From contig NZ_MCGQ01000042.1 in assembly GCF_002242805.1 (NCBI RefSeq), positions 82,335 through 146,334 on the forward strand: a stretch of 64,000 nt of DNA, read 5' to 3'. Under the pieces are notes generated by a model, which had not been told where the DNA came from, ran no database searches, and saw only the letters and a program-made list of their open reading frames with translations. This DNA is from Streptomyces diastatochromogenes (GTDB lineage: Bacteria > Actinomycetota > Actinomycetes > Streptomycetales > Streptomycetaceae). A program made the translations under genes and the position numbers. Every line of letters starts with the position of its first letter. Position 1 is the first letter of the stretch. This document shows, piece by piece, positions 26,107-35,293 of this stretch.

Positions 26107-27519
26107 TCATGCCGTAGCGCAGGTTCGCGCCGCCTCACCGAGGCGGCGGACGCCCTCGGTGAGGTCGGCGAGGTCCTCCGAGGCCGCGAAACCGAGCCGG
26201 AGGCAGGGGCCTGGTTGCTCGGCCGGGAAGTAGCGGGCGCCCGCGTTGACCGCCACACCATGGGCCCGTGCCGCGTCCGCGACGGCGAAGTCCTCGAGGC
26301 CGGGCGGGAGTTGGACCCACAAGTGCAGGCCGCCCTCCGGGATCCGGGTCGGCGTCCAGTCGGGCAGTTCGCGCGCCATGGCACCGGCCAGTACCGCACA
26401 ACGCTCCCTCAGGTGCGTGGAAAGAGCGCGCAGATGCCGGTCCCATGCGGGAGTGCTCACCAGCTCCAGGGCCGCCTCCTGCAGCGGCCTGGCGACGAAG
26501 AAGTCGTCCACCCGGCGCATCCCCTGCAGTCTTCGCATCACCGGTCCACGGGCGATCACCGCTCCGATGCGCAGGCTCGGTGAGGCCGGCTTGGTCAGCG
26601 AGGTCAGCTGGACCACTGTGCCGTCGCGGTCGTCCGCGACCAGGGGGAGGGGCACCGGGCCGCCGTGGCCGAGGTGGCGGGCGAAGTCGTCCTCGACGAG
26701 GAACGCCCCGGCGGCGCGGGCGACGTCCACGACCTGGCGGCGCCGCGCCGGCGCGAGCACGGTGCCGGTCGGATTGTGGAAGGTGGGCTGGCAGTACAGC
26801 AGCCGGGCTCCGGTCACGGCGAAGGCGTCGGCGAGCAGGTCGGGGCGGATGCCGTCGCCGTCCATCGGTACGGCCACCGGGCGCAGCCCCGCCGCGCGGG
26901 CTGCGGCCAGCGCGCCCGGGTACGTCGGCGACTCCACCAGCACGGAGCTGCCCGGCGCGGCCAGCGCCCGGAACAGCATCGACAGTGCGCCCTGGCCGCC
27001 GCCGGTGACCAGCACGTCCTCCGGGCCGACCGCGCTTCCCGCCGTTTGGGCGAAGACCGCGCGCAGCGGCGTCAGTCCCGCGGCGGGTGCCCGGTCCCAG
27101 GCGCCGGGACGGCGGGCGGCGCGGGCCAGCGCCGCGCTCAACGCCCGTTCCGGGCGCAGCGATGGGTGCAGATAGCCGCCTGCCATGGCGATGGCGCCCG
27201 AGGGCGGCGGATCCGAGAGGCCGTCCGCGGCGCCCGGATCGAAGTCACGTCCGGCGAGTGCCACTGCCTGCCAGGAGGTGTCCGGCACATCGGTGGCAGA
27301 GCGGGCGCGGCGCGGGGCGACGTAGGTGCCGCTGCCCGGGCGGGTGACCACCTCGCCCTCGGCCGACAGTTGGGCGAACGCCCTCGACACCGTGACCGGA
27401 CTGACGCCATGACGCACCGTCAACTCCCGGCTGCTGGGCAGCCGGTCACCGGGTGAGAGACGGGCGATCTCCGTACGGAGCATCCCAACCAGCGCCTCAG
27501 TACTGCTACTCTCAGACAT
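26107..27519 (-). CDS. MocR-type GntR regulator with aminotransferase domain
   Basis: A 470-residue fusion. Residues about 5-72 are a GntR winged helix (GDRLPSSRELTVRHGVSPVT, RPGSGTYVAPR). Residues about 110-465 are an aminotransferase class I fold: VTGGGQGALSMLFRALA, SPTYPGALAAARAAGL, CQPTFHNPTGTVLAP, FLVEDDFARHL and the PLP lysine in LTSLTKPASPSLRIG (K310). The ATG at 27519 overlaps the start codon of the divergent aminotransferase gene. An ATG at 27483 is an alternative. MocR proteins sense PLP or an amino-acid adduct and usually control the neighbouring operon. Confidence 0.85.
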   Translation of the reverse strand: MSESSSTEALVGMLRTEIARLSPGDRLPSSRELTVRHGVSPVTVSRAFAQLSAEGEVVTRPGSGTYVAPRRARSATDVPDTSWQAVALAGRDFDPGAADGLSDPPPSGAIAMAGGYLHPSLRPERALSAALARAARRPGAWDRAPAAGLTPLRAVFAQTAGSAVGPEDVLVTGGGQGALSMLFRALAAPGSSVLVESPTYPGALAAARAAGLRPVAVPMDGDGIRPDLLADAFAVTGARLLYCQPTFHNPTGTVLAPARRRQVVDVARAAGAFLVEDDFARHLGHGGPVPLPLVADDRDGTVVQLTSLTKPASPSLRIGAVIARGPVMRRLQGMRRVDDFFVARPLQEAALELVSTPAWDRHLRALSTHLRERCAVLAGAMARELPDWTPTRIPEGGLHLWVQLPPGLEDFAVADAARAHGVAVNAGARYFPAEQPGPCLRLGFAASEDLADLTEGVRRLGEAARTCATA

Positions 27520-27533
27520 GAGACAACAGAGTA
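27507..27533. promoter_or_regulatory. dyad at the MocR/aminotransferase divergent start
   Basis: TACTCT and AGAGTA half-sites are spaced 15 nt apart, with CTCA-GACA-TGAG nested inside. The dyad covers both start codons. It is a plausible MocR binding site, and leaves little room for leaders on either side. Confidence 0.4.
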
Positions 27534-28774
27534 ACGCTTCTCTCCCTGCTGGAGAATCGCTCCTCGACACGGCGGCGGAGATTGCGGAGCTGCGCGCCGA
27601 CACCCCGGGCTGCGAGTCGGTCATCCACTTCAACAACGCCGGCTGCGGCCTGGTGGCCCGCCCGGTCCTCGCGGCGATGACCGACCACCTCCGACTGGAG
27701 GCGGACATCGGCGGATACGAGGCCTCCGCCGCACGGGAGGTTCAGGTCCGCGACTTCTACGCGTCGATCGCCGACCTCCTGGGCACCGCCCCCGGCAACA
27801 TCGCCTTCGCCGGCAGCGCGACCCACGCGTACACCAAGGCCCTGTCGGCGATCGACTTCCGGGCCGGCGACGTCATCCTCACCACGCGCAACGACTTCAT
27901 CTCCAATCAGATCGCGTTCCTCGCCCTGCGCAAACGCTTCGGCGTCGAGATCGTCCACGCCCCCGACCACCCCGACGGCAGCGGCGTCGACGTCGACGCC
28001 ATGGCGGCGCTCATGCGCTCCCGCCACCCCCGCCTCGTCGCCGCGACGCATGTACCCACCAACTCCGGCCTCGTGCAGCCGGTGGCCGAGATCGGCCGCC
28101 ACTGCCGGGAGCTGGGCCTGCTCTACCTCGTCGACGCCTGTCAGTCGGTGGGGCAGTACCCGATCGACGTGGACGAGATCGGCTGCGACCTGCTCACCGC
28201 GACCTGCCGCAAGTTCCTGCGCGGACCGCGCGGTTCGGGCTTCCTCTACGTCTCCGACCGCGTCCTGCGGGAGGGCTACGAGCCCCTGTTCATCGACATG
28301 TACGGCGCCCGCTGGGTCGAGCCCGAGACGTACCGGCCGGTGGACAGCGCGGCACGGTTCGAGGAGTGGGAGTTCCCGTACGCCACCCTGCTCGGCTGCG
28401 CGGCGGCGGTGCGCTACGCCCTGCGGGTCGGCCTGGAGCCGATCTCCCGCCGGACGCCCGCACTGGCCGCCCGGCTGCGCGACCGCCTGGCGGACATCGC
28501 CGGCATACGGCTCCTCGACCGCGGCCCGGCCCCGGCGGCGCTCGTCACCTTCGAGGTCGAAGGCCGGCAACCGCAGCCGTTCAAGACGGCCCTGGACGAG
28601 CGGGGCATCAACTCCGCCCTGAGTTTCCGGGAGTTCGCACAGTACGACTTCGGCGACAAGAACGTCGACTGGTGCCTGCGCCTGTCACCGCACTACTACA
28701 ACACCGAGGACGAGGTCGACACGGTCGCCGCAGCCGTCGCCGAACTCACCGAACAGGGACGGAGGAACCGCTGA
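27518..28774 (+). CDS. class V PLP-dependent aminotransferase/desulfurase-like enzyme
   Basis: A 418-residue enzyme of the NifS/isopenicillin-epimerase-like class. VIHFNNAGCGLVARPVLAAM is the N-terminal substrate region, GSATHAYTKALSAI follows, LLYLVDACQSVGQYPID carries the cofactor Asp, and LTATCRKFLRGPRGSGFLYV carries the PLP lysine (K232). FREFAQYDFGDKN and LRLSPHYYNTEDE close the fold. Cysteine desulfurase activity is possible, but a desulfurase active-site loop is not obvious. It is the first gene of a two-gene operon with an MFS exporter and divergent from MocR. Confidence 0.85.
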   Translation: MRQQSNASLPAGESLLDTAAEIAELRADTPGCESVIHFNNAGCGLVARPVLAAMTDHLRLEADIGGYEASAAREVQVRDFYASIADLLGTAPGNIAFAGSATHAYTKALSAIDFRAGDVILTTRNDFISNQIAFLALRKRFGVEIVHAPDHPDGSGVDVDAMAALMRSRHPRLVAATHVPTNSGLVQPVAEIGRHCRELGLLYLVDACQSVGQYPIDVDEIGCDLLTATCRKFLRGPRGSGFLYVSDRVLREGYEPLFIDMYGARWVEPETYRPVDSAARFEEWEFPYATLLGCAAAVRYALRVGLEPISRRTPALAARLRDRLADIAGIRLLDRGPAPAALVTFEVEGRQPQPFKTALDERGINSALSFREFAQYDFGDKNVDWCLRLSPHYYNTEDEVDTVAAAVAELTEQGRRNR

Positions 28775-30081
28775 TGGCGTCGGCGAACGTGACGGCGGCC
28801 GGACCGGAGACGCCGGCCACCGGGAAACCACCCAGGACCCTCTGGCACAACGGGGACTTCCTCAAGTTCTGGCTGGGCGAGACCGTGTCGCTGCTCGGCA
28901 CCCAGGTGACCACCCTCGCGCTGCCCCTCACCGCCATCCGCGCGTTCGGGGCGAGCGACGAGCAGGTGGGACTGCTGCGGTTCCTGCAACTCGCCCCCTA
29001 CCTCGGCCTCGCCCTGATCTTCGGGGTGTGGGTGGACCGGGTCCGCAGACGCAGGGTCATGCTCGCGGCGAACCTGGTCCGGATGGTCCTGCTGGCGCTG
29101 GTCCCCGTCCTGCACTGGGCGGACGCCCTCAGCATGGTCACCCTGACGGTCATCGCGTGCGCCGTCGGTGTCGCGTCGGTGCTGTTCGACGTGAGCTGGA
29201 TGTCGTACGTCCCCACCCTGGTCCGCGATCCCGATCATTACGTCGAGGCGAGCCAGAAGATGGGCGTCAGCTCCTCCACGGCGGATGTGGCGGGGCCCGG
29301 CCTGGCAGGCGTCCTGGTGTCGGCGCTGACCGCACCGGTGGCACTGGTCGTGGACGCCTTCTCGTACCTGGTCTCCGTGATCTCCCTGCTGCTCATCCGC
29401 ACACCCGAGCCGCGTCCGGAGCAGGGCGCTCGCCGCCACATCTGGTCGGAACTGCGGGACGGCCTCCGCTGGGTCATGACGGACAGGATCCTGCGAGCCC
29501 TGGCGCTCGTCGGATTCTGCTGCAACTTTTCCATGATCACCGTATGGACGATGTTCCTGCTCCACGGCACACGCGACCTCCACCTCGCCCCGTCGGTCCT
29601 CGGCGGCATCTTCGCCACGGCCTCGGTCGGGGGCCTCATCGGCGCGTTGATCTCCGGACGGGTGATCAAACGGTTCCGCCTCGGACGCGTCTACTTGCTG
29701 GCCCAGTCGGCCCTACTGCTCGGCCCGAGCCTCCTCGCCACCGCCGCCGGCCCGAGCTGGCTGGTGATCGCGATGTGCGTGGCGTCCTTCTTTGTCACGT
29801 ACCTGGGACTCGGCGTCGCCAATGTCATCATCGTCAGCCTCCGCCAGACGAGCACCCCCGCGTCGATGATGGGACGGATGACCGCGGCTTTCCGGACGCT
29901 GTTGTTCGGCGGCGGCGCACTCGGCGGCCTGTCCGCCGGTCTCCTCACCGGCGCGCTCGGCGGCAGAGGCGCCCTGACCGTCGCGGCGATCGGCTCCGCC
30001 GCCGTGGCGATCGGACTCTTCGCGTCCCCGGTCACCAGGCTGGCAGCCCTGCCGTCACCGACTGAGCGACGTGTGCAGTGA
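28774..30081 (+). CDS. MFS transporter (exporter type)
   Basis: A 435-residue, 12-helix major-facilitator protein. WLGETVSLLGTQVTTLALPL and FGVWVDRVRRRRVMLAANL (motif A between TM2 and TM3) mark the N-terminal half, and GGIFATASVGGLIGALISGR and LGVANVIIVSLRQTSTPASM the C-terminal half. It belongs to the group with macrolide-efflux-like exporters. Its ATG overlaps the aminotransferase stop (CTGATG), so the pair is coupled. It may export the aminotransferase product or an inhibitor. Confidence 0.85.
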   Translation: MASANVTAAGPETPATGKPPRTLWHNGDFLKFWLGETVSLLGTQVTTLALPLTAIRAFGASDEQVGLLRFLQLAPYLGLALIFGVWVDRVRRRRVMLAANLVRMVLLALVPVLHWADALSMVTLTVIACAVGVASVLFDVSWMSYVPTLVRDPDHYVEASQKMGVSSSTADVAGPGLAGVLVSALTAPVALVVDAFSYLVSVISLLLIRTPEPRPEQGARRHIWSELRDGLRWVMTDRILRALALVGFCCNFSMITVWTMFLLHGTRDLHLAPSVLGGIFATASVGGLIGALISGRVIKRFRLGRVYLLAQSALLLGPSLLATAAGPSWLVIAMCVASFFVTYLGLGVANVIIVSLRQTSTPASMMGRMTAAFRTLLFGGGALGGLSAGLLTGALGGRGALTVAAIGSAAVAIGLFASPVTRLAALPSPTERRVQ

Positions 30082-30500
30082 ACGCCAACGCCGTCGTACC
30101 GAGGCCGTCGTGGTGTGCTGTCCGGAATCGCGGCGGCTGAACTGCGGTCCTGCAGGTTGGCTGAGATTGCCGCAGGTGTGGTGAGAACGCCCACAGGCGC
30201 CTGGTGGATGGCGGCCTTTCATGGGCAGTGGTGATTTCGAGGCGCTTCCGGCGTTCTCTCATCCCCTTTCCTGGCGGCACGAGTTGAGTATGGCGAGCGC
30301 GGATTGTGGGCGTTGGATGTGGTGGGATTAGGTCAGGGGCTGGCGCGGCGGTGGGCAGGCTTCAGTGAGCCAAAGTGGGTCACCTTGGCGGCTTTCTTCA
30401 GAATGTCCGTCAGAACGCGTGTAACGAAGGTGCGGACCGAGGCGGACTGGAACCTCGCGTGGCTGACCGAGGTGTGCGATTTGCTCTGAACCGGCAGTTC
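30082..30500. other. gene-free stretch
   Basis: No supported gene. Short open frames at 30220-30330 and 30304-30489 lack ribosome sites and family signatures. Confidence 0.4.
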
Positions 30501-31244
30501 TCAGCGGTAACTGGCGGCCAGGGTGGTGAGGACCCGCCGGGTCTTGTTCTCGGGGTTCTCGGAAATCACTACCCCCAGGTCCCGCACAGCGGATTCGAGT
30601 TTCTTCTGCTTGTGTTTGGCCCGCGCCTCGAACTGGTCGGCTTTCTCGTCGTCTTTGGGCTTGACCCGGATCGACAGTTCGAGGAAGTCCAGGTCTGCAA
30701 CCGACCACCGCTCCAGGTCGACCTCCAGGTCGTCCAGCGGAACGTTGTTGAACTTCGTCGAGGAAATCGGACCCAATGCGGCAAGTTCGGTGATGTGCAC
30801 TGTGGGTGCACATTTCTGCAAGAAATGCTGCTGCCGGTCGTCGAGCGAAGCGGCGGCATTGGCCCCGGGTGCCACGGCGTACAGGAGCGCCCCCTGCGGG
30901 CGGGTGCGCGTGGCGGAGGCGGCGAGTACTCGGCGGCTTCCCGACCAGTCCTGCTCGATCTTGTACTCGAACGACTCCCTGTCGAACCGGCTGGAGAACT
31001 GGCCGACCAACTGTGCCTCGGTGCACGGACGCAACTTGACGGTTAAATCGTCCGGGGTGTCCCCACTTCTGAACCTGACAATCACACCGCTGTCCAGCAA
31101 TAGCCGGCCGTCCGATATCTCCTGGAGATCCTCGGCGAACCAGATGAGGCGCTTCTGTACCGGGCCCTGTGGCTGATCCAACGTCGACAGAGCATCCGCG
31201 ATATTACCGTCGATGTTGACCTTGATCTCGGCCGGAAAGTTCAT
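30501..31244 (-). CDS. CYTH-like hypothetical protein
   Basis: A 247-residue soluble protein. RLLLDSGVIVRFRSGDTPDD followed by LTVKLRPC resembles the beta-strand pattern of CYTH/triphosphate-tunnel domains, which bind phosphates through paired basic residues. Later parts (LDFLELSIRVKPKDDEKADQ, ARAKHKQKKLESAVRDLGVV) are charged strands and helices. The ATG at 31244 follows GGGAG at good spacing. A small gene may lie just upstream on the same strand. The family call is tentative. Confidence 0.65.
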   Translation of the reverse strand: MNFPAEIKVNIDGNIADALSTLDQPQGPVQKRLIWFAEDLQEISDGRLLLDSGVIVRFRSGDTPDDLTVKLRPCTEAQLVGQFSSRFDRESFEYKIEQDWSGSRRVLAASATRTRPQGALLYAVAPGANAAASLDDRQQHFLQKCAPTVHITELAALGPISSTKFNNVPLDDLEVDLERWSVADLDFLELSIRVKPKDDEKADQFEARAKHKQKKLESAVRDLGVVISENPENKTRRVLTTLAASYR

Positions 31245-31263
31245 CACACCGCTCCCGTCATTC

Positions 31264-31545
31264 TCACGGCGCGTTCACTACGGTTGTCGTGAGGATCCTG
31301 ACGACGCTGATGCCCGAAGCTGTTGAACGCCGTCTGTAGATCCGGCCTCTCCTCAGACTCGGATCGACGCCGCCGGGATCCTTCTCTGCGCCGACGAAGT
31401 CGCCGCGGGCGTCTGGTTCATCTCGCTCAGATCCGCGACGGCCAATGGATGACATTCGTTCTGTCGGTGTGGGCCGCCGCGACGACGTCGCCGGACTCCG
31501 TGCGGTCGAGCTGTCCGTAGGAATGATGTATGGCTGATCCGGCAT
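31264..31545 (-). CDS. small hypothetical gene, possibly frameshifted
   Basis: The ATG at 31545 follows an excellent AAAAGGAG site. The first 15 residues (MPDQPYIIPTDSSTA) look genuine. Further on, GC at the third codon position is better in another frame that contains VADLSEMNQTPAATSSAQRR, so an indel is likely. The frame ends 20 nt before the CYTH-like gene, suggesting an operon. Confidence 0.35.
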   Translation of the reverse strand: MPDQPYIIPTDSSTARSPATSSRRPTPTERMSSIGRRGSERDEPDARGDFVGAEKDPGGVDPSLRRGRIYRRRSTASGISVVRILTTTVVNAP

Positions 31546-32204
31546 GGTGCTCCTTTTGGCACGGATGCGCTGCCGCCGGGTCCGAGTCCATTGTCCTGCC
31601 GCGCCACGTGGCGGGCGACTCGGTGACGGACAGAGATGACTTCCGGGCTGACCGGATCTCTCAGGTGCTGCCGCCCGGCGAGGCCGACCGATTCCTGGTG
31701 GCGTTCGAGGGCAGCGGCGGTTCGTTTTTCCGGGCCCGCGCGACGGTTGCCTACAACGCAGGCCGACTCGTCAGGTCAGAGCAGGAACTGAGGCGTCTCA
31801 CCTCAGTAGCTGTTGTCGTTCCGATCTTGAGGTGTGCGCGTCGAACGGGAGTCTCGATCGGGTGATCGAAGCTGGCTGCGGGCATGAGTACATGGCCGCT
31901 TGGTAGCTCGGGGTTGCGAAGCCAACCGAGATCCAGGAGACCCTGTTGCCGCAGTTGTACGTGTTCGCGCCGGTGGGGTTCAACTCGGCTGCAGCAACGT
32001 GTGATTGTGTCGCTCACCGGTTCGGGAATGCGGCCGATCACCCGGAACGTGTTCGGCGGTATCCGTCGGACATGACGGACGCGGAGTGGGCCCCGGTCCG
32101 GCCGACCGCTCGTTCACCCGACGCCGAGCAACGAGCTCGCGCTGTTCAAGCAGCCCCACGACCGACGGCATCCACGACCTCCACAGGAACGGCGACACGA
32201 CAGG
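31546..32204. other. debris region with an IS5-like transposase start
   Basis: Near 32060-32150 (+) the frame reads RYPSDMTDAEWAPVRP, the N-terminus of IS5-type transposases, with nothing after it. A plus frame at 31530-31865 (ISQVLPPGEADRFLVAFEGS) looks protein-like but is unassigned. Confidence 0.45.
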
Positions 32205-32504
32205 TCACCACTCCCACAGGATCACCAGCCTATGCCTGACCAGCGGAAACGCAGTCCTCAAGCCCGGAAAGACAACAGCGTCCAATACCTGCCGCAGAGG
32301 CTGCAAGTGTTCATGCCCAACGCTCTGCGGCGTGGGCGTTGTCGTACCTGACCTGGCGCGGACGCTGGGGTAGACGCAGACGTAGTCGGTGGGAGCCTGA
32401 TGCGGGGTTGCCTCCGCTGTGAGCGGTGTGACCATGATGCCTCCTGCGACAGCAACCGCCGAAGCAGCGACGGTCAGACAGCGAGTCCAGATGGCCTTGT
32501 TCAT
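32205..32504 (-). CDS. small secreted protein, probably damaged
   Basis: The N-terminus is a clear signal peptide (MNKAIWTRCLTVAASAVAVA, cleavage near AEATPH), followed by APTDYVCVYP. Beyond that the frame loses typical composition and ends in VRHRLVILWEW, which suggests a frameshift. No ribosome site is evident, and transposase sequence abuts the start. Confidence 0.4.
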   Translation of the reverse strand: MNKAIWTRCLTVAASAVAVAGGIMVTPLTAEATPHQAPTDYVCVYPSVRARSGTTTPTPQSVGHEHLQPLRQVLDAVVFPGLRTAFPLVRHRLVILWEW

Positions 32505-32530
32505 GGTCGACAGGCATGCTGCCTTTGCCG

Positions 32531-32784
32531 GCAAGCCCGTCAGCTACACCGGCCTCGATCCACTCATCCCGGCGGCGCTGGATCGTGGCGGCCAAGCAGA
32601 TCCCGTCCGCCACCCGCTTGTAGCCCTTCCCCAACCCCAGTGCGGTGATGAGCTTGCCGAAGACGATCGCGTCTGGGATCGGCGGGTTGTGGCACCCAAG
32701 CCGGTGATCGACCTCACGATCCGGCAACAGGGCCAGGAACTCGGCGCGGATCGGGTCGATGATGGACGCAGGCACGACGGGCAT
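32531..32784 (-). pseudogene. IS5-family transposase, N-terminal fragment
   Basis: From the ATG at 32784: SIIDPIRAEFLALLPDREVD, HRLGCHNPPIPDAIVFGKL and CLAATIQRRRDEWIEAGV, the typical N-terminal domain of IS5-type transposases. The catalytic domain is missing, and the frame runs straight into the start of the secreted-protein gene at 32504. Confidence 0.7.
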
Positions 32785-32900
32785 GAGTCTGCTCCCAGGA
32801 TCACAGAACGTAAGCAACTCCATGATCAGCAGAAGACTGCCCGCCATGCCGCCACTCCGACGCGTTCATGACCTACCGGCGGACGCTCCTAGCCGCCTGT

Positions 32901-33245
32901 TCAGTAGTACATGAACGTCGGGATCAGGCCGCCGCCGCTGGCATTCGGTATCGTTACCAGCCCGCCGACGCCGACGCCCCTGCTGTTGGCGACGTTGACC
33001 ACGTCGTAGACCGAGCCGTAGTTGCCCATCCAGTGCCACGAGGGGTCAGACTTCTTAGTCGTGCAGGCATTGGCGAGCTTGATGCCTTCCTGGGCAGTGA
33101 GAACTTGGTCAGCCCGCGGGATGTAGCAGCTGGCGTTCGGCGTCGTCGGCGCCTTCGGCGCGGGTGCGGCGGGAGCCGGGATCGCCAGGCCGATCAGCAG
33201 TGCCGCGGGCGCGGCCGCGATGGCGAGGGTGCGAAGTCGGTTCAT
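32901..33245 (-). CDS. small secreted protein
   Basis: A 114-residue exported protein. The signal peptide MNRLRTLAIAAAPAALLIGL ends near PAPAAPA. The mature part has two Cys (ASCYIPRADQ and ANACTTKKSDPSWHW) that could form a disulfide, then a Gly-rich end (VGVGGLVTIPNASGGG). GGGAGG precedes the ATG. No family recognised; size and export suggest an extracellular role. Confidence 0.65.
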   Translation of the reverse strand: MNRLRTLAIAAAPAALLIGLAIPAPAAPAPKAPTTPNASCYIPRADQVLTAQEGIKLANACTTKKSDPSWHWMGNYGSVYDVVNVANSRGVGVGGLVTIPNASGGGLIPTFMYY

Positions 33246-33361
33246 GGTTGACCTCCCTGGCTAGCCACCTGTCTCGGAACCGAGATCTGAACCGACCGTA
33301 GAGTCGCCAGGCGTAGTACCGCCATTCGGATACGCCCAATCGGGTGATGTCGAGGTGTCGA

Positions 33362-33527
33362 TTAGAGGGGGGTTATTTGGTGTGGGGGTGGTGTCTGACC
33401 TGGGGTGTTGTTGGTTGGTTGAGAAGGTTGGCGGGGTGGTGGGGGTGGGAGCTGGGGTTGTCTGTGGTGTGTTGAGTAGCTGGTGGGTTGTTGAAGGTAG
33501 CGTCTGGGTGTAAGTAGCTGTCTCCAC
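33362..33527. repeat. strand-skewed G/T-rich tract
   Basis: The plus strand is dominated by G and T (runs such as GGGGTGGTGGGGGTGGGAG), so the minus strand is almost pure C/A/T. Composition differs sharply from the flanks. The tract begins exactly where transposase homology stops and keeps the transposase frame open as a Pro/Gln/Thr-rich tail. Confidence 0.5.
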
Positions 33528-34239
33528 GCCATGAACTCGTGGGTGCCGCCGCCGGAGTCCGTGCGGATCAGGGTCCGGCGTCCGCGCCGGTACTTTGCGG
33601 GGAGCTGGGCCAGGGCTAGGCGGGCGGCACTGATGTGATCGGTGGCGGTGTTCGAGCCCGCGTTGCCCGGCCTGAGCAGGGCCGCGACCGGCTCCCCGGT
33701 CCCGCCCGGGCCGTGGTCGACGAACCCCGTGAGCGGGTGAAGAGCGTAGGTCTTCTTCCAGGTCGCAGCCGCGTCCTGCTTGTCCGAGTGTGCGATCACC
33801 AGGACACCGTCCAGATCGACGATCACCTCTTTGCCCGTGTCAGGGGCGCTCTTCCCGGCCAACCGCCAGACCCGAGAGCGGACTTCAGCGCGCGCGGCGC
33901 GGATGGCCCCAAAGACCCTGTCACCGCAGGTGGCGAGGGCGGCGACCAGGCGGGAGACCGTCGGGTCGGAAGCGACCGGCCCCAACACGGCCGGCTCGGA
34001 CCGCAGCATGGATATGTCGGCGAGGCAGTCCCTGCCCAGCGCGATCGCGAGATCCAGCAGAACCGTCACCGGATCGTGGACGTTCCGCGGCTTCCGCCAC
34101 GGGGCCAACGCAGTCGATATCGCCTGGTCCAGGCCGGTCTTGCGGACTGTCTCCACCAGCAGCACGGATCCGGCCTGCGAGACCACTCCCGATCCGCCCC
34201 CGATATCGGGACGCGTGGAGAGGACCCATTGCGCTTCAT
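33528..34239 (-). pseudogene. IS1380-family transposase, truncated and frameshifted
   Basis: The start is MKRNGSSPRVPISG at 34239, then a frameshift near 34190 leads into VVSQAGSVLLVETVRKTGLD, DCLADISMLRSEP, VIVDLDGVLVIAHSDKQDA and LIRTDSGGGTHEFMAW. These are the N-terminal and first catalytic segments of IS1380-type transposases. The C-terminal half is replaced by the G/T-rich tract. Confidence 0.75.
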
Positions 34240-34393
34240 CTGGAGCGTGCCTCGTGCGGGGGTGATGTAACCGGACCGTAGACGAGCGCTATCATCCCAG
34301 CTCAAGTGCTCTTTGTTGCTCTCCGACCGTCCCTGGGACGAGGATCGGTTGCCCTCGTCGGGCGCGAAGCGCCCAGCGTGAAGGGACCCACCC

Positions 34394-34906
34394 ATGTCAG
34401 CCGGCACATGGTCAGAGCTGTTGCTCCACTCCGAGCGGTTGACCGCTCTCTACACCGAGTTGCCGCCCTTGGAGCACCTGGTTCTCAGATCGGTGCACCT
34501 GAGTCCCTACGGCCCCGGTGTGAAATTGCGTGTGGAGCTGCCCCGCTTTCCAGACCTTGCTCCTGCATCTTGGACCGAAGCCGACTGCGACCGGTTCGAG
34601 GTCCAGATCGAGTTCCTGGCCGTGGGCGAAGACCTGCGGATGAGGGGTGTTCCCCACCGCACCGTGGTCGACATCGAGTTCGGACCCGTCGTCCAGGACC
34701 AAGGGCACTGGGTCACGGTCGGGGTGAGCGGACCGGGGTTTTCGCTGGACTTCACCGCGCATGCCACGATCCGGGCCAGCCATCTCAACGCCTACCGCTC
34801 CGACGACGCGGATCCATACACAGCTCGGCGATGGTTCGAGAGCCGACTCGACCAGCACCTGCACCAAGTGCTGCCTCCCACGACAGCGAAGGCGTTCTAT
34901 GACTGA
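34394..34906 (+). CDS. Imm50-like immunity protein
   Basis: A 170-residue beta-rich protein. LRSVHLSPYGPGVKLRVELP near 32-51, DRFEVQIEFLAVGEDLRMRG near 70-90 and VGVSGPGFSLDFTAHATIRA near 118-138 follow the strand order of Imm50-type proteins, which neutralise polymorphic toxins. GAAGGG precedes the ATG. The next gene overlaps its end by 8 nt. No toxin gene is adjacent, so the cognate toxin is unknown; the family call is by pattern only. Confidence 0.6.
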   Translation: MSAGTWSELLLHSERLTALYTELPPLEHLVLRSVHLSPYGPGVKLRVELPRFPDLAPASWTEADCDRFEVQIEFLAVGEDLRMRGVPHRTVVDIEFGPVVQDQGHWVTVGVSGPGFSLDFTAHATIRASHLNAYRSDDADPYTARRWFESRLDQHLHQVLPPTTAKAFYD

Positions 34907-35293
34907 CCGTGACTGGTCCGCCGAGGTGACCCATCGCGAGACCCTCCGCGAAGTCCTGGGCTCACCTCCGCCACCGCTCAGCGACTACGACCTGACCTCC
35001 GTTCTCATCGACGAACGCGAAACGTCGGTCACCTTGAGGTTCTTCGCCTTCGCCGTCCCCGTCGGTGCGCGGATCTATGGCAGGCGCGAGGACACAACGC
35101 GGTCGAGTTCGTCCTGGTCTGCATCGGCGTGAAGAACTTCGCAGTGGATAGGTGGTCCGGCTGGCCCACAACCGTCGCCACCATCGCGGGGAAAACGGTC
35201 GTGCTCGCCGGCCAGGGCAAGCGCGTGTCCTTCGAGGCCGCCGAGATCCGCGCCGGGTCTCCAGTGGGACGCCTGGCCAGCCGCTTCCAGTGA
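34899..35293 (+). pseudogene. second Imm50-like gene, frameshifted
   Basis: The first frame gives WSAEVTHRETLREVLGS and LTSVLIDERETSVTLRFFAF. Near 35071 coding moves to another frame: DLWQARGHNAVEFVLVCIGV, NFAVDRWSGWPTTVATIAG and VSFEAAEIRAGSPVGRLASR, ending at TGA 35293. Together about 130 residues, the same domain as the previous gene. One indel explains the break. Confidence 0.6.

Noticed and set aside
31530..31865. 111-residue plus-strand ORF (MADPAWCSFWHG...)
   Set aside because: Some protein-like stretches, but it overlaps the well-placed start of the minus-strand gene at 31545 and merges into transposase debris; not strong enough for a gene call.
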